DNA of 64,000 nt from Phycisphaerae bacterium (GTDB lineage: Bacteria > Chloroflexota > Anaerolineae > 4572-78 > J111). Both the position numbers and the translations under genes were made by a program. The stretch is from assembly GCA_028285035.1 (NCBI GenBank), contig JANQQF010000185.1, forward strand, positions 89,006 through 153,005. Direction: 5' to 3'. The notes beneath the pieces are model-generated. The model had not been told where the DNA came from. It did not search any database and saw only the letters and a program-made list of their open reading frames with translations. Of this stretch, positions 56,813 through 64,000 are shown one piece after another. The stretch's first letter is position 1. Every line of letters starts with the position of its first letter.

Positions 56813-58169
56813 TGTCACCTGCCACCTCGACAAGTTTTACTTTGCCGGTTGTTCCGGTCAGTCGTTGAAATTCACCTTCTGGGATAAATTCCGGTCGGGC
56901 TCGAAAGCGAAGCTGTTGGTGAATAGCCTTTTCGATCATCTCACTTAACTGCTCTTGCTCCACCTTGGTAGCGTCGCTGACAATCTCAACCTTAACTCGC
57001 ACAGGTGGGGCCACCACTGGGCCGAGCTCATCTTTTACAATGCGAATATTACCGGTCAATAAGGGGGAAAGTCGATTGATGACATCGCGAACAGCGTTGG
57101 GGAACACATTAACCCCTTTGACCAAAAGCATATCATCAACGCGTCCCCGAAAGGTCATCCGCGGCCCGGGCCGCCCACACTCGCAGGGTGCGGTTGAGAG
57201 CCGGATAATATCTTTGTCTCGCCATCGAATAAGGGGAGCACACTCTTTATCCAGACCTGTAAAGACAATTTCACCTTCAACCCCATCTTCTAAAGGCAAG
57301 GGTTGCAGGGTATTTGGGTCAACTAGCTCAAAGTAGGCGTTATCGGCGGCAAAGAAGTGAATGCCCGCGTGGGCCTCGCAGGAAATGCCGGTGGGACTGT
57401 GGCAGCCAGTCGCCCCCATCACGTCATACACCTCAGCCCCTCCAAACCCATCAGAGATGGCCTCGTAGATTTCTTTGACAGACCCACCCGGTTCACCAAA
57501 GACCAGAAATTTTTGGACGCCAAGCGATTTGGGATCGATGCCGCTGCGTTCTTCCATCGTCTTGATCAGGTGCAGGGCAAACGAAGGGGTACACAAAACC
57601 ACCTTGGGCTTGGTGACGGCGGCAATTTGGGCCAGCCGCTCCGTACCACTCAACGCCCCCATCGGGATGACCCGCGCCCCCGCTGCCATCATCGCATCGA
57701 CCACAGGGATGCCCGCCACCCACATCGAGAGCACCCCTGCGTGCATCACCGGATCACCGGGTTCGATGTCCACACGAGCGAAGACACGGGCCATATTTTC
57801 GGCGGTGATGTCTCGGTCTTTTTGGGTAAATCCGCTAAAGGTTGGGGTGCCTGTTGTGCCTGATGAAGAGGAGATACGACGTACATCACGAATATCGCAG
57901 GTGATATGCATACCAAGCGGATGGTCAAGCTCAATTAATGATTGGGTCTGACTTTCTCGCTCTTCCTCCTTGTCAAAAAATGGGTATTCTTGCAGCGCTT
58001 TGAGCTCGTTGAAGTTGTGTGGGTTAACATTGGCTTTGTCGAATTTTGCTCGGTAGTAAGGGGACTGTTCATAGACACGAATGAGCTGTTGTCGCATTTT
58101 TTCAAACTGCAACTTTTGCAATTCTGTGGGAGACAAACGTTCAATCTGGGGATTCCATAATTTGGGCAT
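56805..58169 (-). CDS. Phenylacetate-CoA-ligase-like (PaaK family) enzyme
   Basis: A 454-residue AMP-forming ligase of the PaaK type. SSSGTTGTPTFSGFTQKD is the ATP/AMP loop, YDVMGATGCHSPTGISCEA the central motif, and RGRVDDMLLVKGVNVFP the hinge before the C-terminal domain, where TGTTGKVKLVE carries the catalytic lysine. These enzymes activate aromatic acids such as phenylacetate to CoA thioesters with ATP; the exact acid is not known. The gene starts directly at the stop of the alkyltransferase-like gene (TAA/ATG adjacent) and overlaps the crotonase gene, so the three are one transcript. Confidence 0.9.
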   Translation of the reverse strand: MPKLWNPQIERLSPTELQKLQFEKMRQQLIRVYEQSPYYRAKFDKANVNPHNFNELKALQEYPFFDKEEERESQTQSLIELDHPLGMHITCDIRDVRRISSSSGTTGTPTFSGFTQKDRDITAENMARVFARVDIEPGDPVMHAGVLSMWVAGIPVVDAMMAAGARVIPMGALSGTERLAQIAAVTKPKVVLCTPSFALHLIKTMEERSGIDPKSLGVQKFLVFGEPGGSVKEIYEAISDGFGGAEVYDVMGATGCHSPTGISCEAHAGIHFFAADNAYFELVDPNTLQPLPLEDGVEGEIVFTGLDKECAPLIRWRDKDIIRLSTAPCECGRPGPRMTFRGRVDDMLLVKGVNVFPNAVRDVINRLSPLLTGNIRIVKDELGPVVAPPVRVKVEIVSDATKVEQEQLSEMIEKAIHQQLRFRARPEFIPEGEFQRLTGTTGKVKLVEVAGDNE

Positions 58170-58553
58170 TTAGAACAATCTCCCCTGTCGCGGTTCCTCT
58201 GTCTGCCCTGGGCCACGCCATTGGTAGATCTTCAGATTGAGCTTATCCTTCACAAACTCTAGCCCCTCGCCTTCCAACAACTTGCGTTGTTTCTCAGCGC
58301 CGGATCGTTGGCTGATCTTTCCCTGCGAATTGATTACCCGTTGCCAAGGCACATCTTTGGGACAAGCAGCCATCGCCTCACCAACCCAGCGTGGGCTAAA
58401 GGCGTTGTACTCCTCAAGTTCAACCCCTTCAGGCAGCGGAAGCAGTTGAGCAATCTGACCATAGGTCGCCACAGAACCACGTGGAATCTGGCGTACCAGT
58501 TCCCACACTTTTTTATAATAAGCCTCTTGATCAGGCAGGGTAGGGTAACGCAT
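58170..58553 (-). CDS. Alkyltransferase-like (ATL) DNA-repair protein
   Basis: A 127-residue protein of the O6-alkylguanine-DNA alkyltransferase C-domain fold. RQIPRGSVATYGQIAQL is the DNA-binding start, and the active-site PCHRV is PWQRVI here (Trp70 instead of Cys), which defines ATL proteins. ATLs bind O6-alkylguanine without transferring the alkyl group and hand the lesion to nucleotide excision repair. The protein is slightly longer than usual owing to a C-terminal tail ending RQGRLF. It is the first gene of a transcript with a CoA ligase and crotonase, an unexpected partner set. Confidence 0.88.
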   Translation of the reverse strand: MRYPTLPDQEAYYKKVWELVRQIPRGSVATYGQIAQLLPLPEGVELEEYNAFSPRWVGEAMAACPKDVPWQRVINSQGKISQRSGAEKQRKLLEGEGLEFVKDKLNLKIYQWRGPGQTEEPRQGRLF

Positions 58554-58859
58554 CAGTTATCTTTCCTTCATTACTAACATCTTTTGGTTTATTATTCATT
58601 TTACAAAAGCAGGTATGATGAGTTGAGAGAATTATGATATTAATATCAAGCAAGAATTTAGAGATATAGGGGGAATTGAGGGACACGTTTTTCCTCCTTG
58701 AAAAATTTGTCTTGATGAGTTGCAAGGTATTGGAAAATTTTGCGGTGATTTATCGAATAATACCACAATTTGCTGTATTCAACGAAGTAAAGAATGGTGC
58801 TTAGTTCTCATCCCAAATATCTTGCCATTTGATCTTCGGCTATCAAAGCGAAACAAATT
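58554..58859. other. Gene-poor intergenic region with short palindrome
   Basis: About 300 bp, AT-rich, between the ATL gene and the zinc-ribbon protein gene. The perfect palindrome TGATATTAATATCA (58635-58648) is 82 bp upstream of the ATL start and could be an operator. No promoter elements are clear and the open frames in it look like chance. Confidence 0.35.
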
Positions 58860-59468
58860 CTACACTTTTAACCACTGATAAATTGACTGACCAGTTCTGG
58901 TAACAATAATTTCAGCCTTAGTGCCTATGGGATATGTTTTGCCTTCTTGTGCAATAAACCTTCGACAAAACTGTTCGTCACCACGATACACCTGCTTCAA
59001 AATTTTATCTGTTTGATCTCGGAAAATGACTGTGAATTTGTGAGAGCGCTCATTATAGTTGCGGGGCAGGTCAGGTGGATTAACAGGTTTAGCGCGAGAA
59101 GCGGTTTGAATTGCTTTGTGGGCTTGGGCACGACGCATTTCGGCCTGAAGAATCGCTTCCTCAAGCCCCTTAATTCGGGCAATCAAGGCTTCACGGTTGG
59201 CATCCAACAGATCCCGTTCTTCTGCTGTCAGTCGCCACCCGTTGACGCGGTTATAGGTCGCCTGCATATTCTTTTGGGCGATCCCCATCTCACGGGCAAA
59301 GCAGCCACTCCCCCAACAAGCGATCTCTCCGTCCGGCCAGCGAATGAGATGGACATCCGCGTAAACAGTTCGACCACAACCCCGACATTGACATTGGACC
59401 CGCCGTGAACGATCAAGCTCAACACGGACGAGTAACTCCCAGCCTTCGCGTACGGGTTTCTTTTTCAT
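58860..59468 (-). CDS. Uncharacterised protein with N-terminal zinc-ribbon
   Basis: A 202-residue protein. The N-terminal part has a likely zinc site, CQCRGCGRTVYADVH and later CWGSGCFAREM, then helical RLTAEERDLLDANREALIAR with an Ala/Arg-rich coiled coil (EEAILQAEMRRAQAHKAIQT), and a C-terminal beta domain (FTVIFRDQTDKILKQVYRG, GTKAEIIVTRTGQSIYQWL). I do not recognise the family. The ATG is preceded by TCATCATCAATG-like sequence and no firm ribosome site. It stands alone, following the acetyltransferase gene after its terminator. Nucleic-acid binding is a possibility from the zinc ribbon only. Confidence 0.7.
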   Translation of the reverse strand: MKKKPVREGWELLVRVELDRSRRVQCQCRGCGRTVYADVHLIRWPDGEIACWGSGCFAREMGIAQKNMQATYNRVNGWRLTAEERDLLDANREALIARIKGLEEAILQAEMRRAQAHKAIQTASRAKPVNPPDLPRNYNERSHKFTVIFRDQTDKILKQVYRGDEQFCRRFIAQEGKTYPIGTKAEIIVTRTGQSIYQWLKV

Positions 59469-59509
59469 TGATGATGACTATCGCTTCCTAGAAAATAGCT
59501 TTCTATTAA

Positions 59510-59533
59510 GAGACCAAAGTGCACTTTGGTCTC
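59510..59533 (-). terminator. 24-bp perfect palindrome terminator
   Basis: GAGACCAAAGTG (59510-59521) followed directly by CACTTTGGTCTC (59522-59533), one base after the stop of the acetyltransferase gene. The core AAAGTGCACTTT equals that of the palindrome at 5631-5664. Confidence 0.75.
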
Positions 59534-59534
59534 G

Positions 59535-59966
59535 CTAGAGACTGTTTAATGTCTTCTTCATATAGAACATCGTGTGGCCGACTGGGAAATCATCAAGTTG
59601 ACCGAACACCGCATATCCTTGCTTTTCATAAAACTCACGAGCTTGAAAACTCCCCGTTTCCAATGAAACTCTAAAAAAGCCTTTTTGTCTCGCAAATGCT
59701 TCGGCTTCCTCTAAAAGTTGTCGACCAAGTCCAGCCCCTCGGGCCGTCTCATCAACCCAAATTACCTCAATGTTGACCCAATCCCAAAAGGCAATCGCTC
59801 TAATACCGCCAATGACCTGACCTGAATCATCTTTAGCAAATACAGCAAACTTTAATTCGTCCTCTGTGGCCGCTTCACCAATGTGTTTTTTGTTATGTGC
59901 CTGAAGCCCCAAGCTGATTGTCTGTAAATCATCGAGATTTGGATTTTGCGTTACTTCAATGTTCAA
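59535..59966 (-). CDS. GNAT-family N-acetyltransferase
   Basis: A 143-residue acetyltransferase. NIEVIWVDETARGAGLGRQL gives the acetyl-CoA pyrophosphate loop (R-G-x-G-L-G), followed by LLEEAEAFARQKGFFRVSLE and FQAREFYEKQGYAVFGQLDD, the usual motif B with the conserved tyrosine. The amine substrate is unknown. The frame is open as far as 60155, but the best start is TTG at 59966, because GGAGG stands six nucleotides before it and the family fold begins there (NIEVTQNPN). It is divergent from the NmrA-like gene with a gap of 113 bp. Confidence 0.85.
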   Translation of the reverse strand: MNIEVTQNPNLDDLQTISLGLQAHNKKHIGEAATEDELKFAVFAKDDSGQVIGGIRAIAFWDWVNIEVIWVDETARGAGLGRQLLEEAEAFARQKGFFRVSLETGSFQAREFYEKQGYAVFGQLDDFPVGHTMFYMKKTLNSL

Positions 59967-60079
59967 TGAATTCCTCCACACATCTGTAGTGTGAATAAGT
60001 TTGAAAGCTATGTCACAATTGGCCCGGCCTTCTCGTCTTAGGGATAGAAGTGTATTATACAATGAAAGGATATAAATTG

Positions 60080-60889
60080 ATGAAACGGATTTTAATAACA
60101 GGTGGTAATGGTACACTCGGCAGGCAACTTGTGGCCTCATTACAAGAAAAGTCAATTGTTCGCGTTATGTCCCGCCACCCCCAATCAGACAACACTGGTA
60201 ATCAGGTAGAATGGGCTCAGGCCGATGTAACAACCGGAGAAGGGGTGACTGAAGCCCTCCAACAGGCTGATATCATTGTGAACTGTTTGAGTAGTCCGAT
60301 GGCTGATACCTATGAGGCAGATATTAAAGGGACCAAAAACCTCTTAGCCCAAGCTAAGCATCTAGGGGTTCAGTATGTTCTTCACATTTCAATCATTGGC
60401 ATTGACCGTATCATTTATCGATATTATCAGTATAAATTAGGGGCAGAGTTGGTCGTTGTGGAGTCTGGTATCCCTTATGCCATCGCTCGAATTGGTCAGT
60501 TCCATTCCTTTGTGGATTATTTGCTCTCGCCTTTAAAGCAAGCTGAGGGGGATGAAGTGTCTATTCCAGTTGATGTAAAATTCCAACCCATTGACACAAC
60601 GGACGTTGTAGCTCACTTAGCCCCTTACATTCTGGAGGCCACTTATCAAGGCCGACTGCCTGATTTTGCAGGTCCTGACATTTTGAACTTAAAAGATTTA
60701 GCATCCAGCTGGCTCAAAGCCCAGGGAATGAGCCACGCAATTAAACCAGCTACAGATGAGGCTCATGATCTACCCTTTTTGAACTACGTTGGGGATGGTT
60801 TTGTTAAGGGCTACAACACCAACAAAAATAATCGTATTGGAAAAATTTCCTGGCAAGACTATTTGGATCAAACTTACGGGGCCAAATGA
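60080..60889 (+). CDS. NmrA-like NAD(P)-binding protein
   Basis: A 269-residue atypical SDR. MKRILITGGNGTLGRQLVAS is the Rossmann motif TGGNGTLG, VMSRHP supplies the arginine for NADP, and VQYVLHISIIGID is the central strand; there is no YxxxK pair, which is typical of NmrA/HSCARG relatives. Such proteins are redox-linked oxidoreductases or sensors. The ATG at 60080 with AAAGGAT nine nucleotides upstream is preferred over the in-frame ATGs at 60050 and 60062. It converges on the CoA-transferase gene, ending six bp before it. Confidence 0.83.
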   Translation: MKRILITGGNGTLGRQLVASLQEKSIVRVMSRHPQSDNTGNQVEWAQADVTTGEGVTEALQQADIIVNCLSSPMADTYEADIKGTKNLLAQAKHLGVQYVLHISIIGIDRIIYRYYQYKLGAELVVVESGIPYAIARIGQFHSFVDYLLSPLKQAEGDEVSIPVDVKFQPIDTTDVVAHLAPYILEATYQGRLPDFAGPDILNLKDLASSWLKAQGMSHAIKPATDEAHDLPFLNYVGDGFVKGYNTNKNNRIGKISWQDYLDQTYGAK

Positions 60890-60894
60890 GAGGT

Positions 60895-62127
60895 CTAAAC
60901 GTGATTGTTAATCACGTTCTTGGCCAAAAACTGATCAATTTCATCTGATGAAAACGCTAATTCTTGTAAGATTTCGAGGCTATGCTCATCGGCGAGAGGG
61001 GCACGTCTTCTGATCCCAACGGGGGTGTGTGATAACCGAAATGGGGGTTGGGCGATGGGAGGATCGGGCTGGACACCCGGAAATGGCTGAGGTTGAAGGT
61101 GTTGTCCAGCCTGCACTTTTGGATCATCCAAACTATCCTGAAGCGACAAAACGGGAGAGCCAGGAATTCGAGCGGCTTTGAGTGTATCAAGTATATCTGA
61201 GGTGGTTTGGGCCAAACACCAATCAGCCAGCCAGGTATTGATCACCTCACTATGTTGGCCCCGACCGGTATCATCCTTAAAGCGTTCATCGGTCAGCCAC
61301 TCAGGTTTATCCAACATCCGGCACAACCGCTTAAAGATGTACGGACCAACAACCTGGATGACCACCCAGCCATCCTTTGTTTGAAAGACATCACTAGGGG
61401 CCACAATCTGGCTCCGATTGCCTGACGGCTGTCGATTTGTTTGTAGAACAGCCTGTTCTGCCAACATACTGTTAGCCAAGGTCAGGGCACTCGATAGTAA
61501 GGCCGTTTGCACCTGTTGGCCGATACCAGACTCTTGTCGCGCCATCAGCGCAGCCAGTACACCGATGGTAGCGGACAGAGCAGTGGTGAAATCAACAAAT
61601 TGAACCGCTGTTTTGGCAGGTGCGTCAGGTTGACCACTAAACCACATGATGCCACTCATCGCCTGCGCGATACCATCAAAACCGACGTCATTCTGATAGG
61701 CATTGTCATAACCAAAGGTGTTACTCATCGCCAAAATGATGTCTGGGTTTAGTTGGCGCAAACTCTCGTCATCCAATTCCAAAGCACGCAATGTATTGTC
61801 CGGCAAATTCGCTACAACAACATCAGTCGACTTCACAAGTCGTTGCAAAATCTTTTTACTTTCGGGTGCTCGTAAATCCAACCCTAAACAGCGCTTGTTG
61901 GCATTGACCTGCATAAATAGCGCCCCATCGCCAGTGCTCCCTAAGGGCACAATGTCGCGATCCTCGCTTCCGCCAGGACGCTCAATACGAATGACATCCG
62001 CCCCCAACGCGCCAAGCAGACTGGCGCAATACGGTCCGGCGATAAAGCGCCCAAAATCGAGGACACGGATATTGCCGAGAAGATCGGTATTGTTTGGTGA
62101 TGGTTTGGATTGTTTGGGGTTTGACAT
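60895..62127 (-). CDS. Class III CoA-transferase (CaiB/BaiF family)
   Basis: A 410-residue family III CoA-transferase: NIRVLDFGRFIAGPYCASLL and NANKRCLGLDLRAPESKKIL are the N-terminal motifs, DVGFDGIAQAMSGIMWFSGQ contains the likely catalytic aspartate of the GFD motif, and SDVFQTKDGWVVIQVV is the C-terminal block. These enzymes move CoA between carboxylic acids, for example in carnitine, bile-acid or aromatic catabolism; the acid pair is not known. It lies on its own, converging with the NmrA-like gene. A functional link with the CoA ligase and crotonase genes 3 kb away is possible but not shown. Confidence 0.88.
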   Translation of the reverse strand: MSNPKQSKPSPNNTDLLGNIRVLDFGRFIAGPYCASLLGALGADVIRIERPGGSEDRDIVPLGSTGDGALFMQVNANKRCLGLDLRAPESKKILQRLVKSTDVVVANLPDNTLRALELDDESLRQLNPDIILAMSNTFGYDNAYQNDVGFDGIAQAMSGIMWFSGQPDAPAKTAVQFVDFTTALSATIGVLAALMARQESGIGQQVQTALLSSALTLANSMLAEQAVLQTNRQPSGNRSQIVAPSDVFQTKDGWVVIQVVGPYIFKRLCRMLDKPEWLTDERFKDDTGRGQHSEVINTWLADWCLAQTTSDILDTLKAARIPGSPVLSLQDSLDDPKVQAGQHLQPQPFPGVQPDPPIAQPPFRLSHTPVGIRRRAPLADEHSLEILQELAFSSDEIDQFLAKNVINNHV

Positions 62128-62540
62128 AGCTGTATGTTGCTTTGAACACTATCAAGTTTGAGTTTCAGTTATGGTCCACATAATGCCGTATTTAGTCAAA
62201 ATCAATGTGTTACGTTTGATTATTTGGCTAGATAATACAATTCAACTGGGCTTTGTAAAAAATCTAGTTTGTGTTAATAGCAGCTTGGCGCAAACCATTA
62301 GATTAGCCATTTAGATGTCATAGGCTTGAATAGTTGCACAAGTAAAATAATCACTCAAAATTTGATCAACATAAATTTATTACTGTAAAAATGAGAGACA
62401 AGAGAGAATTCCAGAGAGTATGCATAGAGTATTTACAGAGTCTGAAATTTAAATTATGCGGTAGAATTAAAAAGATGATAACATTTTTTATGGTTCTATC
62501 TCAATGAACCTTATGCTGAAGCAGAAAAAGGAGAGCCAGA
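62128..62540 (+). promoter_or_regulatory. Intergenic region with AGAG direct repeats before protease gene
   Basis: Within this 413-bp AT-rich gap, AGAGAATTCCAG (62403-62414), AGAGTATGCAT (62415-62425), AGAGTATTTAC (62426-62436) and AGAGTCTGAAA (62437-62447) form a run with 12, 11 and 11-bp spacing. TAGAAT (62462-62467) could be the -10, but 14 nt away. GGTTC/GAACC (62492-62510) may be a small hairpin. It may be a further direct-repeat operator. Confidence 0.35.
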
Positions 62541-64000
62541 ATGATTATGACAAGTAGAAATCTAACTATTTTGATCCTACTTACTTTTTTTCTTAGCATT
62601 GGCATTACGGATTATGCCTGGGCGCAAGAGCCTGCCCCAATCCCCCGGGCTGTTGTATCAGCAGATGCGGCCCCTGAGACTATGACTGGCCTATTTACCG
62701 AGCTTGAAATTGGAGAGAATATTATTGATATCGAGGGCGCTGAGTGGCTTCAACTCAAGTTTACCGATTTTCAACTCGGCAGGTCTGGCCTACTAACCAT
62801 AAGTGATGCTATGGGGCAGTCTCAAACCTTTACGCAAAAACAACTTGAGGAGTATGAAGGAATTAGTGCCTTTTTTAATGGCTCATTACTTACGGTGACT
62901 CTAACGCCTGGGGAGGGTGCGCCTGGTGTAGATGATGACATCTCAGCCAACATCGGCGAAATCATAATTGGATTGCCCAGTCGAGATTTAACAGATACAG
63001 AAATGGTGGAGTCACAACCTATTATCGATTTGCTAGGCGAGGATTTGGATCAATATATTCCCGAAGATTTACCTAGACAACCAAGATCCACTGAACAAAC
63101 AGCCGAAGATACTGAACAATCGATTGAAGACGATGCACAAATAGAGTCGATTTGTGAGGCTAATGATGATCGAATTGCCTCAAGTCATCCTTTTACGGGA
63201 CGCATCATGCCGATTGGCTGTACAGGCTGGATCATTGAAGGTGGGGCTTTGCTGACTGCCGGGCATTGTATTGCCTCGACCACCGAATTCATCGAGTTTA
63301 ATGTCCCTGCTTCACAAAGTAATGGCACGCCAAACCCTGCGCAGACCCATGACCAATATAGAATCATAGGCAGTTCTATCGTCGAAGACTTTACGGGGCT
63401 TGGTAATGACTGGGCTATGTTTCAGGTCCTTCCCAACACTGAGACAGGGCTAACCCCGATCGTAGCCCAAGGGGGCGGATTTGAGCTGTCAAATACAGCA
63501 ACTCCAAACAATGTGGAGATTATTGGTTATGGTGTAGATGGCCCCCCGCCACACTTTGGCAATCCACCACCGCGAAATAGTGATAACCAGACCCAGCAAA
63601 CCCATTTGGGTTCATTAACTAGCGCCTCAGACGCAGTCATATTACGCTACGCAGTGGACACGCAAGGTGGCAACTCTGGTGGTCCAGTAGTTATTGCTGA
63701 TGGTAGCGATGTTGCAATCGGCATTCATACAAATGGGGGATGCACCTCCATTGGTACTAATGCAGGGACAAGCTTTCATAATGATATGCTATGGGCAACC
63801 ATCACTGCCGCTACGATAGACACTGATGACATTATCTGGCAAAATCGTAATGGTCAAGTACACTACTGGCCAATCCAGAACGGTCGGCGTCAAAGTGGTA
63901 CAAACATACATACCCCAGTAAGCGGAAACTGGACACTGGCCGGTGTCGGAGATGTTGATGGTGACAGCACTGATGACATTATCTGGCAAAATCGTAATGG
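62541..64000 (+). CDS. Secreted trypsin-fold serine protease with FG-GAP-type repeats (3' end cut off)
   Basis: An open frame from the ATG at 62541 to the window edge (486 codons so far). The signal peptide LTILILLTFFLSIGITDYAWA is followed by a region of about 190 residues without recognised domain, then a chymotrypsin/V8-type protease domain with LLTAGHCIA (His), GNDWAMF (Asp) and QGGNSGGPVV (Ser). It continues into FG-GAP/VCBS-like repeats (DDIIWQNRNGQVHYWP, GDVDGDSTDDIIWQNRNG). Export and cell-surface or matrix processing are likely. GAAAAAGGAGAG precedes the ATG. The C-terminus and any sorting signal lie outside the window. Confidence 0.88.
   Translation, partial: MIMTSRNLTILILLTFFLSIGITDYAWAQEPAPIPRAVVSADAAPETMTGLFTELEIGENIIDIEGAEWLQLKFTDFQLGRSGLLTISDAMGQSQTFTQKQLEEYEGISAFFNGSLLTVTLTPGEGAPGVDDDISANIGEIIIGLPSRDLTDTEMVESQPIIDLLGEDLDQYIPEDLPRQPRSTEQTAEDTEQSIEDDAQIESICEANDDRIASSHPFTGRIMPIGCTGWIIEGGALLTAGHCIASTTEFIEFNVPASQSNGTPNPAQTHDQYRIIGSSIVEDFTGLGNDWAMFQVLPNTETGLTPIVAQGGGFELSNTATPNNVEIIGYGVDGPPPHFGNPPPRNSDNQTQQTHLGSLTSASDAVILRYAVDTQGGNSGGPVVIADGSDVAIGIHTNGGCTSIGTNAGTSFHNDMLWATITAATIDTDDIIWQNRNGQVHYWPIQNGRRQSGTNIHTPVSGNWTLAGVGDVDGDSTDDIIWQNRN
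63821..64000 (+). repeat. Tandem 147-bp repeat in protease gene
   Basis: A 33-bp stretch beginning CACTGATGACATTATCTGGC occurs identically at 63821-63853 and 63968-64000, a period of 147 bp (49 residues), each coding for TDDIIWQNRNG. It marks the start of FG-GAP-like propeller repeats; the full number is outside the window. Confidence 0.8.

Noticed and set aside
58531..58725. Minus-strand 64-codon frame upstream of the ATL gene
   Set aside because: Low-complexity AT-rich translation without a ribosome site; overlaps the ATL start.

Overview
The window looks like a stretch of chromosome from a Chloroflexota bacterium (Anaerolineae or Ardenticatenia type). That placement is an inference from gene content: four long MalT-like LuxR regulators (LAL), a SARP/BTAD-AAA-TPR regulator, an nSTAND1 ATPase with a membrane segment and beta-propeller, several DUF4386-type membrane proteins, a FAS1/LysM secreted protein, and many small medium-chain oxidoreductases. 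I see no rRNA, tRNA, CRISPR array or transposase.

Layout. 1-7.2 kb: a truncated gene, a five-gene minus-strand operon (small leader protein, SDR, two MDR oxidoreductases, DUF4386 protein), a lone membrane protein, and an Rrf2 regulator with a thioredoxin-reductase-like flavoprotein. 7.2-17.8 kb: LAL1, a rhodanese, an alpha/beta hydrolase operon, a second small-leader/DUF4386 operon, a PlsC acyltransferase, a kinase-fold protein and LAL2. 18-19.6 kb: a secreted triple-FAS1 protein. 19.9-29.2 kb: galU and a GHMP (glucuronokinase-like) kinase, then an acetoin-dehydrogenase cluster (IclR regulator, acoX, a flavin monooxygenase, acoA, acoB, acoC). 29.7-35.4 kb: a three-gene minus-strand operon (FGE-like protein, SIR2-like protein, nSTAND1 ATPase) with the make-up of a bacterial conflict or defence system. 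35.5-38.9 kb: SRPBCC, haloalkane-dehalogenase-like, ABM and TetR genes. 38.9-48 kb: LAL3, the SARP regulator, two ABM-domain genes and a third MDR gene. 48-54.5 kb: ECF sigma factor, orphan FtsX-type permease, third small leader protein, LAL4. 54.6-62.1 kb: hydrolase, crotonase, PaaK-type ligase, alkyltransferase-like protein, acetyltransferase, NmrA-like protein, class III CoA-transferase. 62.5-64 kb: a secreted trypsin-fold protease cut by the right edge.

How parts fit together. Four minus-strand promoters (A near 4.4 kb, B near 12.15 kb, C near 51.26 kb, D near 51.7 kb) share a long box placed exactly 19 bp from an almost invariant -10 element. A and B have the core ATACTTTAGTAT and C and D have ACACYAAAGTGT, with matching changes in both palindrome arms. 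LAL1 and LAL4, which have nearly identical C-terminal DNA-binding domains, sit next to A/B and C/D respectively. I infer two paralogous regulator/box modules controlling small-leader, MDR, DUF4386, hydrolase, permease and sigma-factor genes. A second layer consists of SARP-type four-fold direct repeats, 11-12 bp apart and 9 bp from a -10 element, in front of the ABM gene divergent from the SARP gene and in front of the truncated gene at the left edge.

Other notable items are a 118-nt structured element present twice on either side of the monooxygenase gene in the aco cluster, in-frame inverted repeats at the same place in LAL1 and LAL2, and probable leaderless promoters for the LAL genes. All functional statements rest on motifs read by eye; no database search was run.
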